NCBI GenBank assembly: GCA_036897625.1
Contig: JAYMTA010001102.1
Location: 1 to 21,787, forward strand
Reading direction: 5' to 3'
DNA from: Pelargonium cotyledonis
Taxonomy: Eukaryota > Streptophyta > Magnoliopsida > Geraniales > Geraniaceae
DNA length: 21,787 bases
Positions 9,836-19,318 of the stretch are shown one piece after another; the stretch's first letter is position 1; each line of letters opens with the position of its first letter. The translations under genes were made by a program, and so were the position numbers. The notes beneath the pieces are model-generated. The model did not search any database. It was not told where the DNA came from and saw only the letters and a program-made list of their open reading frames with translations.

Positions 9836-11154
9836 TCTCCTATTCTTATTCTATACTTCTCATTCCATACTCCATTCTATTTTTTTTTTCTTTAAACAAA
9901 AGAATATAAGATTGTTGGTAAAACACCTCACTTTTGGAAATTTTATGTCATTGCATAAAACTTATGTGACTTTTTCAAAATACGTTGAGTTACCCTTGTC
10001 AAAACTCATACGAAATCGATTGATTTGTTTATAAAATGAATCGAAATCGATTGATTTTTAAATTTTAGTCCGATTTAATTGTAATCCTACATCAGCTGTG
10101 TATCATAAAAATCAAAAATCGCATATGTCAGTTTATAAAACTGTAGCCGACCAACTAATTTCAGTTAATGGCTCATAGTCGACAACGATTCAAAAAAATA
10201 GAGGCCCGAATTTCACTTTTAGCACAAACAAGCCTCTTGAAATTCTTGAGACTGCCATGTCGAGATTGAGCCGATTAATTTGGAATTGAACTTGCATCCT
10301 CCTAACTAATATGGCTACAATTTGATCTGATCCGACCAGCTTTCAATTAAGATTGAGTCCGATTTGTTTTTGAATTTCTGGGCTACTCGACTGTTCAGCC
10401 CGATTCCAAACGAATCATCCTTAAATCAACAATGCCCATCGATCGATCCCTCCCGTCATGATTGAGCTTTCATCTGCTTCGTTCTGTTCAATGTAGATTT
10501 CCATGGTAAACCACCCCACACCTCCACTCTTGTATTCGCCATTTCCACCGGCAACCTCTTTCGCTACTTGCTTCTGCACTGCACCGCGACCTCAATTTGG
10601 ACTTCCAATCAGAGTTCGTCTTCAACCTCGTCAAGTTTGAACCAGAACTCCTGCAATGTAACCCTCTAAACTGTAAACTTATCATCAGTTTTTGATAACT
10701 TTTGTTGCACTGTCTAATATATAAGTTTGTTGGATTAATTGTTTTTAATTCTTACGATTTTGAATAAATTGAACATGCCTGTTTATTCATGTGCTGAACT
10801 CTTAGAGATCCTGCAAAATATAGTCTTTGATTATTTGTGTTTCAAATATAAGCCTACTTGATCACTAATATAACAACACCACCACCAAAAAAAACAAAAA
10901 AAAAAAAAAAACTGATTTGTGCTGGAGGAAAATGGCTAATGAGTCACTGGGATGTGGCCATTTAATTTCCCTCTTTTCATATCAAATTGAAGTTCATAAG
11001 ATAAAATTGAATCTTTCACACACGCAACATAACAACATCACACTCGCACGCACACAACATATGAAAGTGTTATGAGTAGGGACTATGGACATTCCAGTAT
11101 GTATTACCAGAATTTTACATGTTTTTTTTTGTTTTAGTTCTATTTAATAATAGA
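9836..11154. other. Intergenic region between the LINE relic and the first P450 gene
   Basis: Mostly AT-rich DNA. It contains a 16-bp direct repeat (10011-10026 and 10042-10057), a long A-run near 10889-10910, and an AC-rich stretch near 11020-11060. A locally GC-richer patch at about 10440-10670 has open frames of only 50-70 codons on both strands, none resembling a protein I know. The 3' end of the first P450 gene should lie at the right edge. Confidence 0.5.
10011..10057. repeat. 16-bp direct repeat
   Basis: CGAAATCGATTGATTT occurs exactly twice, at 10011-10026 and 10042-10057, separated by 15 nt of AT-rich sequence. The unit contains the ATCGAT palindrome. No function is evident. Confidence 0.7.
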
Positions 11155-13123
11155 TCACATAGATGGAAATGGATCAAATCGTGGTACTGGGACGCAAATT
11201 AAGGGATGAGCCCTTGGAAGTGTTATTCCAATACCTTCTTCCAGGCTAACAGTAAGATTGCCTTCAACTTTCCATTCAAAGCACTGAACCATAGTTGCAA
11301 GTGTTGTCTGGACGACCTGAAGTGCTAGTGAGGCACCGGGGCATCCTCTTCTTCCACTACCAAATGGTAGCATATGAAAATGTTGTCCCCTCACATCCAA
11401 CTGTCTCTTATTGCGTCCCCCTTCACTTAGGAACCTCTCAGGCCTGAACTCAAGCGGGTTCTCCCAGTGTTTTGGGTCCCTGCCAATGGCCCACACGTTA
11501 ACAAACAGCCTTGTCTTTGCTTGAATATCATAGCCAGCAACAGTACAGTTTTCACTTGACTCTCTCACAATTAATGGACCAGCTGGATGAAGTCTTAGTG
11601 TTTCCTTCACTATAGCTTGGAGGTAGGGAAGGTTAGTAATATCTGATTCTTCTACCAGTCTGCTCTTCCCAACTGCATTATCGATCTCATGTCTAGCTTT
11701 CTCCATAATATGTGGGTGGTTGATTAGTTCTGCCAATGCCCATTCTGTGGTCATAGCAGATGTGTCTGATCCAGCACCAAATACATCCTGTGAATTGATA
11801 ATATGTCAATTGTTTTAATCCATACAATAATGAAATGATATAAATGTTAAATTACTTAATTGTGGAATCATTCAAAACTTTATTATTTTTCTGATTGAAA
11901 AAATTTCCATTTCCAAAAAATCTACCATCAATTTTATGAATGAAGTCCATGATTATTACTATTTCTATGACTATTGAGTGTCGTGCTTTCTATATTGAGA
12001 AAAATTAAGAAGAAGTTTGTTAGTATATTTCCTCTTTTATCCCTATACATATGTGATGTAACAAACTTAAGGAATACTAACTAACTTATTAAAGGACACT
12101 ATTGGTAATTCACTTATTTCGGGACAAAAATACAAGTGAAACAGGACAATTATTTTTGGACGGATGGAGTAATAGTTTATGTGGATGTGCTTGTGAAAGA
12201 GATAAACTTCATACCAGAATGAAGGCCTTTATGTTTTCTTTGGTCAACTTCATCTCCGATTTCTCATCTTCTGATATATCGAGTAGAATATCTAGTAAAT
12301 CCTTCATTGTGTCACCTCCATCCACTTCATTCTTCTTCCTCCTCGCTTCTTCATGCTCCTTTATGATTCTGTCCATCATTGTGTCAAATTTATCTCGAGC
12401 TTCCTTAAGCCTCTTTCCAAATCCTTGCAAATCTAAGCTCTTACAAAATCCAATGAAGTCGGACAGATTGAACTTCCCTGCGAGCTCAGAATTTCCTTGA
12501 ATCAACTTTCGCACCTCATCTGCTTCGTCGTCTTCGCCAGAACACCTTTGATTCATGGTCATTCTTGATATTATGTTATTTGATACCTTCACAAGCTCTC
12601 TTCCAACATCAACTGTCTCACTTCTCTCAGCCTTTTTCTGTAGCCAATGTAATAGCCTTTTGATTTCATCACGCCTCACTGGAAGGAGCTGGTCTAATGT
12701 TCGACCACCTAGAAGTTCAGACATACAAAGTTTCTTCAGGAACTTCCAGTACGGTCCATAAGGTGCAAAGGACAGATCAACTGACCCGTATGTGAGGTAA
12801 TCAATGGCGGCCATTTTTGGCCGGTTAGAGAAGGATATTTCATGGGTTTTAAGGAATTCTTTGGCCAGTTCAGGGGAGGAGGCAACAACACAAGGGACAG
12901 AGCCAAGAAAAATGTGAACCAATGGTCCATAACTGTTAGAGAGCTTGTGAAGAGCCTGATGAGGTAATGAACCAAGAAGGTGGAGGTGACCAATAATTGG
13001 TAGGGTAAGAGGGCTTGGTGGAAGACGAGCTTTGCTGTTAGTTTTGGTGAAGATGTCTCTTACCAAAATCACTGAGAGTAGCCAAATGAGGAAGAGTATA
13101 ATGTAGCCTTGAATATCAGCCAT
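11155..13123 (-). CDS. Cytochrome P450, CYP93 family (CYP93A-like), gene 1
   Basis: ER-anchored haem monooxygenase. CYP93 enzymes act on flavonoids and pterocarpans (CYP93A/B/C) or triterpenes (CYP93E). The exact reaction here is unknown. Minus-strand exons are 13123-12215 (303 codons) and 11787-11155 (210 codons plus TGA), joined at a phase-0 GT-AG intron of 427 bp, giving 513 aa. An N-terminal hydrophobic anchor (about 6-21) precedes the LPPSP hinge (34-38) and GHLHLLG. The I-helix AGSDTS is at 308-313 and ExxR (KETLR) has E365 and R368. PERF is at 419-422. The haem loop [11 protein letters not shown] is at 444-454 with ligand Cys452. The C-terminus [13 protein letters not shown] closely follows soybean CYP93A1 as remembered. 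The start is placed at MADIQ because the membrane anchor begins there; the in-frame ATG 72 nt upstream lies beyond the TATA-like box. By eye it is about two thirds identical to gene 2, its tandem neighbour. Confidence 0.95.
11975..12172. mobile_element. Stowaway-like MITE remnant in the intron of P450 gene 1
   Basis: The right edge reads TTTTTGGACGGATGGAGTA (ending 12172). This is the common plant MITE/Stowaway terminus (TACTCCCTCCGTCC in reverse) next to a TA dinucleotide. Interior sequence such as GAAACAGGACAATTA and TTCCTCTTTTATCCCTA also resembles such elements. I could not find the matching inverted terminus on the left, so the element is probably truncated or decayed and the left boundary is a guess. 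Confidence 0.5.
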
Positions 13124-13158
13124 GCTTGAGTTTATTTGTAAGTATGTTCTAGACGGGC

Positions 13159-13165
13159 TTATATA
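13159..13165 (-). promoter_or_regulatory. TATA box of P450 gene 1
   Basis: The minus strand reads CATTATATAAGCCC, with TATATAA at 13165-13159, 36 nt before the ATG. Given normal TATA-to-start spacing in plants, the leader would be very short (about 5-15 nt). This also argues against using the in-frame ATG at 13195. Confidence 0.6.
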
Positions 13166-13248
13166 ATGGGGATAGATAGTAGGTTTTGTCACCAAATTGG
13201 CTGCTTTATGCGGAGACAGAGCATCTAAACTTCACTTAGTTACTGGTT

Positions 13249-13262
13249 TGTGTGTGTGTGTG
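13249..13262. repeat. (TG)7 microsatellite
   Basis: Seven uninterrupted TG units lie about 125 bp upstream of the P450 gene 1 start codon. A polymorphic marker is plausible; no function is implied. Confidence 0.85.
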
Positions 13263-14236
13263 ATTTGGATAATTTATTTGTTTATGTTGTTGATCCATTA
13301 GCCGGCTGCGGTACTAGTGGCCAACACAGATTTTCCTAGAATGTTTCAAATGTATATATTAACTAAAGAATCTTTTTGTTAAATTCTATAATATGATTTG
13401 ATTTTGTCCATATGCTAATGTTAGATCCTGCATTTCTTATTTGTTGTTTTGTATTCCTTCCTAGTATCATATTGTGAATTAACTCAAGCATTTAGTATAT
13501 GCCATGGCCAGCCAGGAAAGCGACTGTCTAGAACTATGATTGATCGTCTTGATGTGAAGCCAAACAAGTTGAAACAACGCCAGAACTTCTGAAGCTCATT
13601 GTTAAATGGTCTAATCAATCGTATATTCTTGCGAATGTTTAGAAAGTTTGTGGCTAATTGGCATCTATGACTCTTCAAAGTTGAAAGGATCAGCAATACT
13701 TGTAAGTCACCTAGCATCATCATTATTCCTCAACAGTTTTTCTAATGCTTATTTATTTTGGTATTCGACTTATGTGTAAAGAAGAGATGGTTTTTGAGAA
13801 AAAAAGAAACGAAACCTTTAAACTGAGGTGGGTTATAAATTAGAAATTATAAATCCAGGGGGTTATACCTGGCTTGGCAGTATAAATGACTAACTCTAGC
13901 CCATAAGAAGGCCCGCGATAGAAGGAAATTTGAACTATTCCTACTCATACAGTGGGATGGACCTTAGGCCATTGAGATTTTGGGAAAGCTTATTTTACAC
14001 AGGCCTTCAAAATGAGATGGGTATACAAGTCTATGAGTCTATGCCTTGTCAAGCTGCCTGTTGCCCATGCTAAGGTCTTCCATGGTTAGGCCTCCACAGA
14101 AAAACACCATAGAATCTTAAGTTAACTATTAAAAAAAATTTGATTTACAATTGTGTTTTGTTGTTACTATTTCAAGTGTCCCATGCCTATATAGTATTGG
14201 ACTTGAAGTACTCTTTGACTGTAACAAATTTGTATT

Positions 14237-14385
14237 CCTAGAGTTGATGTATAGGATGCATAAGATTGGAATAATGTGAACTCTTTAGTCGTTAATAAAA
14301 TCTACAATCTCACCATCTCCCTAGAGTTAATGTATAGGATGCTCTGGATTGGAATATTTTAAATTATTTAGACATTAATAAAGCC
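14237..14385. repeat. Imperfect tandem duplication, 66-bp units
   Basis: Unit one (14237-14302) and unit two (14320-14385) both begin CCTAGAGTT, share ATGTATAGGATGC and GATTGGAATA, and end near TTAATAAA. A 17-nt spacer separates them. They lie just beyond the 3' end of the second CYP93-like gene and may overlap its polyadenylation region. Confidence 0.75.
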
Positions 14386-14597
14386 AACAAATACAATTAC
14401 ATGAGCATTGCAACTCCATTACCTTACATGCTTGCCACACAGTTCCAAAAGCCATGGAAAACACACACACACATAACCAAAAACTAAAACAAAAGAAAAA
14501 ACACCTAGTCCCTTGCAACTTATTATGAGAAGCTCTTAAAAGATGTCTTGTAATATATAGAAAGCAACTCCTTCCCAAGAATTGCTGACAAAGTTGT

Positions 14598-16459
14598 TCA
14601 AAATGATGGGAACGGATCGAGCCTCGGTACTGGAACACAAATTAAGGGGTTAGCCCTTGGAAGGGATATTCCTTGTCCCTCTTCCATGTCAACAGTACCA
14701 CTCCCTCCACAAAGCTTCCATTCGAAACACTGTATCATAGCAGCAACACTAGTCTGCACGACATGCAGTGCTAGTGAAGTTCCGGGGCAGCTTCTCCTTC
14801 CACTCCCAAATGCCAGCATATGAAAATGCTGCCCTCTCAAGTCCACCTGTACTTCTCCAAACCTCTCTGGCTTGAACTCTAGGGGATTTTTCCAGTGCTT
14901 TGGGTCCCTCCCAATGGCCCACACATTCACAAACAGTCGGGTCTTTGCTGGAATGTCATACCCAGCAACTTTACAATCCTCTGTTGACTCTCTGACAATC
15001 AAGGGGCCTGTGGGGTGAAGCCTTAGTGTTTCCTTTATCACAGCTTGGAGATAAGGAAGGTTAGGAATATCAGTTTCCTCTACTAGTCTGCTCCTTCCCA
15101 CCACTGAATCAATCTCTTGTCTTGCTTTCTCCATCACATTTTTGTTATTGATGAGCTCTGCAAGTGCCCATTCTGCTGTTGTGGATGATGTATCAGTCCC
15201 AGCCCCAAACATATTCTGTAAAATTCGCATCTTAATCAACTACATATCAATATTGTCTTGTAGCAATTTACCAAAACCTTTGGTAATGGTTCGATTATAA
15301 TTTTTAAAATGGAATGAGAAGCAAGAATGAGATTGGGAATGAGGTTCTCATTCTCATTCCCATCTTCATTATCGATTCTCATTTCTCAACAAAAATTATA
15401 ATTCAAATGCTACTAATTAGAATGTGCATTAGTTGAAACATATATGTAGATCTTATGGATTATATTTTTGTAAATCATTTTCAGTAATCATAATATGATA
15501 GTTAATTATGCTTATGGGGTAGCTAATGCTTTCATGCAAGTTGTTGAGTTCATTACCATAATGAAGCCCTTTATGTTTTCTCTAGTCAATCTTATCTCTG
15601 AACTTTCATCTTCAAATATATCAAGCAAAACATCAAGTGTATCCTTCACTACTGCATGTCCACCCTCTCCCTCCTCCTTCTTAGCTTTGTGCTCTTTTAT
15701 GATCCTCTCCATCATATCATCAAACCTATCACGTACATCTTTGAGCCTTTTCTCAAACCCCTGCAAATCTAAATGCTTACAAAACCAAAATAAATCCGAC
15801 ACATTGAATTTCCCAGCAAGCTCGCACATCTCTTTCACCACATTCCTCACCTCATCAGCTTCATCTTCTTCATCAGAACACCTTCGTCCCAGTGCCATTC
15901 TTGATATTATATTATTTGCGAACCTTACCAGCTCTGCTCCAACATTAACCGACTCTCTTGCCCGGGCTTTCCTCAGTATAAGCTCTAGAAATTGCTTCGT
16001 TTCTTCATGCCTAATAGGACGGAATTGGTCTAGTGTTCGACCTCCGAGAAGTTCAGTCATGCAAAGCTTCTTGATGAACTTCCAGTAAGGTCCATAAGGG
16101 GCCATGGTGAAATCAGAGGAGCCATAGGTAAGGTAGTCAAGGTTAGCCATTTTAGGGCGGTTCAAGAAAGAACTTTCATGAGTTTTCAGGAATTCTTTTG
16201 CTATTTCTGGTGAGGAAACAATAACAGAAGGTTTAGAGCCGAAGTATAGGTGTATCAATGGCCCGTAGCTACTTGAGAGCTTGTAAAGAGCTTGGTGGGG
16301 TAAACGGCCAAGAAGATGGAGGTGTCCAATGACTGGTAGGGCTCGTGGGCTTGGTGGTAGATGAGGTTTTCTCTTGAATTTGCTTAAGATAGATTGTAAA
16401 ATGATGATGGAAAGTAGACATGTGAGAAAGAGTAGGATGGAGTCTTGGAAATTAGCCAT
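14598..16459 (-). CDS. Cytochrome P450, CYP93 family (CYP93A-like), gene 2
   Basis: Tandem paralogue of the neighbouring CYP93-like gene, with the same architecture. Minus-strand exons are 16459-15557 (301 codons) and 15215-14598 (205 codons plus TGA), with a 341-bp phase-0 intron (donor ATG|GTAATG, acceptor TTTTACAG), giving 506 aa. It has an N-terminal anchor (about 6-25), the LPPSP hinge (34-38), I-helix AGTDTS (306-311), E363/R366 of ExxR, PERF (417-420) and haem ligand Cys444 in [10 protein letters not shown]. The C-terminus is [13 protein letters not shown]. Three points differ from neighbour and family: Ala436 replaces the usual Pro just before the haem-loop Phe; exon 2 starts with Asn302 where Asp is usual; and the segment after PERF is shorter. 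All catalytic motifs are intact, so it is probably functional. The start at MANFQ aligns with gene 1; the ATG 96 nt upstream would translate the AT repeat and is rejected. Confidence 0.95.
15268..15404. mobile_element. Palindromic MITE-like hairpin in the intron of P450 gene 2
   Basis: The left half runs ATTATAATTTTT (15294-15305), AATGAGAA, AATGAGATTGGGAATGAG. It mirrors the right half CTCATTCTCATTCCCATC ... TTCTCATTT ... AAAAATTATAAT (to 15402). The result is an imperfect inverted repeat with arms of about 50 bp. Immediately left is a second small palindrome, TTACCAAA-ACC-TTTGGTAA (15268-15286). This is typical of non-autonomous hairpin MITEs. The transcript of the host gene would contain the foldback. 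Confidence 0.65.
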
Positions 16460-16513
16460 GGATGTATGTGAGGAAAAGGAACTTGCTACTATAAGACTGT
16501 ATGTTATGGAAGC

Positions 16514-16537
16514 TCCATATATATATATATATATGGA
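16514..16537. promoter_or_regulatory. TCC(AT)9GGA palindrome at the TATA position of P450 gene 2
   Basis: Eighteen alternating A/T bases are bounded by TCC and GGA, forming a perfect 24-bp palindrome about 55-78 nt upstream of the gene 2 ATG. No other TATA box is evident, so this repeat probably supplies TATA function. The repeat number may vary between individuals. Confidence 0.55.
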
Positions 16538-16545
16538 AAAAAGAA

Positions 16546-16571
16546 TCTCAACCATGATTTATTGGTTGAGA
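16546..16571. repeat. Perfect inverted repeat, 9-bp arms
   Basis: TCTCAACCA (16546-16554) and TGGTTGAGA (16563-16571) are separated by 8 nt. It lies upstream of the AT palindrome in the gene 2 promoter and could be a protein-binding dyad or part of a small foldback insertion. Confidence 0.7.
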
Positions 16572-17527
16572 CTCTCAGCCATTAAGTCATGGCCAATGAG
16601 ATAATGTCACATCATCGATTAAGACTTATACTCAACCCAATGAATTTGTGAGCGCGGAGTTATCCGTCTGGATTCATTTTGTTTGTCTATTAATTGGCTA
16701 AGATTCATGATACTCTCTCTATATATATTAGATCCGGATCTTTACTGAAGTATATCTGAATTTTTATTAGTGTTGTTTGAATTTTAATAGTGATCATACA
16801 ACAATAGGTTGATCACTTGTGAATATTAGAATAATTAAGATAGTATCAGAAATGTATAGATCATTATGTTATTTTTCGTAATGTACATGTGGTCCATTAC
16901 TCATCTTTTGCTGATAAACTAAACATACATATAGTACATGTATTTGTTTTATGTTTGTAATTATTGGCATGCAAGCTCTCATCAACGAATCGCTCTCTCC
17001 CTGTCTCTGTCATCTTTCATGTCTCATCCTCCGTTGTTTTTCCGGTTGCTTTTTATATGTGCGGATAGTGATATAATTAGATAATTCATCTGAAAACTAT
17101 AGAGCTTCTAATTAGAACCACAAAAGATCATGTCATCAGATTTGGGATTTGGACATTTTGCGGATGACTTTATACCATGGTTCGTACATTGTAAAGTATT
17201 TTGAAGACACAATGTATATTGTACAGTACATCTTAAGATGTGACTATAATGGATTGCTGATGGATCATTAGAAGGACCACTTGAAAACATAATTTTTGTT
17301 TATCCTCTGTCAGCCATTTGTTGAACTCTATTGAAATGGAGTCGGGTTTTATTAGTTGCAAGGACAATAATTTTTGTTTGAGAGTACTATTTTCCAAATT
17401 AAACATAATTAAATAGCAAGTTGAGGACCAGGTTGTTTGCTGGTTAAATTTATTTGTGGATTGAGATCAATAGAGTACACACAGAACTATATTAATTAGT
17501 ATATATAGTACACGGAAGATTATAATT

Positions 17528-17690
17528 GAAGGCAAATGGTTAAATTTCTTTGAATTTTATCATAGGTCTCAAGTTCAAGCCTTTTTGTCGATGGTATGAG
17601 GTGAGTTTTAGGATGACGATCTCTTTGAAAAGTGAGAAATATTGTTATTTCGAATATGATGTCTCATTGTTTATAAAAAGAAAAATTGAT
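17528..17690 (+). mobile_element. tRNA-derived SINE-like element
   Basis: A box A-like TGGTTAAATTT (17537-17547) is followed 17 nt later by a box B-like GGTCTCAAGTTCAAGCC (17565-17581), the spacing expected of a tRNA-derived pol III promoter. An A-rich stretch near 17670-17688 may be the tail. Target duplications were not resolved. The layout matches the minus-strand element at 5150-5262. Confidence 0.5.
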
Positions 17691-18395
17691 TGAATTTTTT
17701 TTAACGTTCTTTTATGTCATTGGCCATGAAAAATACATGTATGTCATATGATTGTCATGACTAACCATTCATCTATATATATAATGCCATTAGCCCATTA
17801 CAATGATGATTAGTTGATATAGTACTATTAATATATTTAAGTAATGATGTCACATGCATGTAAACTATGTCTAAATGATTGTACTAAAATCTTATCATAA
17901 TTTTTATTATATTTGCAATAATTTACTATGACATGTGTATAGCTCCATACTACATTAGTATTTTAAAGAAATGTAATAAATTATAGACCATGTACTTACT
18001 ATATATTTATCTTCTGTTTGGACTTCAGAAATTCTTTTGGAAAGGTTTTGTAATTACCTATATCATGTCTGAGCATTTGAGTGCAGATAAGGACTGAACA
18101 TTGTGAGTGGTTTTGAGCTTTGTGATTACAGGAAGAGCAGCTTGGCATATAAGAGAATTTGTCTAATCTTAATAAACTAAACCTTGAACTATTCTGTTAA
18201 TAAAATTATTGAACCAAAATATGCCCTCTAATTACTATACCATAAAAAAGTTTGATATAGCAAAATCATGATTCATCAGGTCTTCCAACAATTACTAAAT
18301 AAAAGATTATGCGTCTCTTTTTGATATATTTAAAGAAGCACGTTAGAATTAGTTATTGTTTTGTTCATTTGTTAAGATATTTGTCTTGTAAATGA

Positions 18396-18652
18396 AGTGA
18401 ATCTGGAGTCTCGAAAGACGATGTTGGAGCTTAATTAGTCCTGGAGGATGGAATAAGAGGCATGAGATCTTTTTTTTGGTTTCCTAGCAGCTTACACAAG
18501 GCCATGGTAACACACTTGTTAGTCAAATGTACTGAATATGGAGTCTTGAGAGACAAAGTTGGAGCTTAATTGGTCCTGGAGGGTGGAATAAGAGGCTTGG
18601 GACCTTGCATGTTCTTGGTTTCTTGGAGCTTGCACAAGGGTAGCACACTGAT
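18396..18652. repeat. Imperfect tandem duplication, ~125-bp units
   Basis: Unit one (about 18396-18520) and unit two (about 18530-18652) share GTTGGAGCTTAATT, GGTCCTGGAGG or AGTCCTGGAGG, GGAATAAGAGGC, GGTTTC and GCTT(A/G)CACAAGG in the same order, with substitutions and small indels. No coding capacity was recognised; it may derive from a transposon or be a local duplication. Confidence 0.8.
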
Positions 18653-19071
18653 AATCGGAGCTCCGGATGTGTACTTAAAATACGGCCCTAGGTGTGAGAG
18701 TACAAATCTACTATGAAAAATCCGAACTACACCTTGTCATAGATGATTCTCTTTCAAGAGAATTTTAGCGATGGTGCATGTATATGTAAATTGTGAGATC
18801 CATCATCTTGCTAAAGAAGAGATCGATATTTATAGTTACGAATAATCAAGATTTTTATGTGTGTGGTTGGTTGTTGGTGTTGTGAAGTTTACTTTGGATC
18901 CCACTCGAGTGTTGGATTTCTAGTCTTTATGGTGTGCCGTTTGCGGGTGTTGAGTAAGCTTGAGAACTCCCACTTACCCTTCAAGCATTTTGGTAGTAGA
19001 GTGGAGCCCCTAAGAGAATGCACCGCATCAAGTAGCTAGTGTCCTAATGATGTAAGTTATTTTGGCATTGA

Positions 19072-19318
19072 CCTGGTGAAGTGGAGAACCCAATGAGGAT
19101 GACCTGACCAGCAAGGGAGACAGAGACGTCCCTGGTGAGGACCTTGAACCCTCTGTTGGAGGTAAAGTGTCAGACGATAATAAATGATCTCTTCTTGTGG
19201 CCTTGGAACTCTCTTATAGAGAATAAGATCAGTTGAAGACAAGTGATGAGCTCTCTTTAACGTTTTTAAACTCTTAATTATGTGATGGTTAAGTATTGAG
19301 GAGAGATGATGAACCCTT
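19072..19318. repeat. Degenerate ~60-bp tandem repeat array (about four units)
   Basis: The marker GAACC/GAACT recurs at 19086, 19146, 19206 and (as AAACT) 19268, a period of 60-62 bp. Neighbouring blocks such as CCTGGTGA(A/G) and GATGA(T/G)..CTCTT recur at matching offsets. The units are strongly diverged. A 123-codon minus ORF overlaps the array but appears to be a by-product of it. Confidence 0.45.

Larger units (their letters stand above)
13196..14597. other. Spacer between the two CYP93-like genes
   Basis: This holds the promoter of gene 1 and the 3' flank of gene 2. It contains a (TG)7 microsatellite (13249-13262), a 66-bp imperfect tandem duplication (14237-14385) and an AC-rich tract (14461-14474). 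The stretch 13500-13700 has moderately long open frames on both strands (79 codons on minus) but nothing I recognise. No P450 fragment was seen. Confidence 0.5.

Noticed and set aside
9738-10034. 98-codon plus-strand ORF
   Set aside because: It is antisense to the LINE zf-RVT segment at its start and then runs through AT-rich low-complexity DNA.
12102-12500. 132-codon plus-strand ORF
   Set aside because: It is an antisense shadow of P450 gene 1 exon 1 running into its intron; the Ser/Phe-rich product has no known domain.
13124-13195. N-terminal extension of P450 gene 1 from the in-frame ATG at 13195
   Set aside because: The extra 24 residues precede the membrane anchor and overlap the TATA-like box. 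CYP93 proteins start at the anchor, as MADIQ does.
13484-13723. 79-codon minus ORF and the opposite plus frame as a possible pseudogene or snoRNA
   Set aside because: There is no recognisable domain. The C/D-box-like motifs (ATGATTGA, CTGA) do not match the consensus well enough.
15495-16088. 197-codon plus-strand ORF
   Set aside because: It lies antisense to P450 gene 2 exon 1 and mirrors its codon pattern; a similar ORF lies antisense to gene 1. No independent domain is seen.
16460-16555. N-terminal extension of P450 gene 2 from the in-frame ATG at 16555
   Set aside because: It would translate the AT microsatellite and promoter (a Tyr-Ile run). MANFQ aligns with the start of gene 1.
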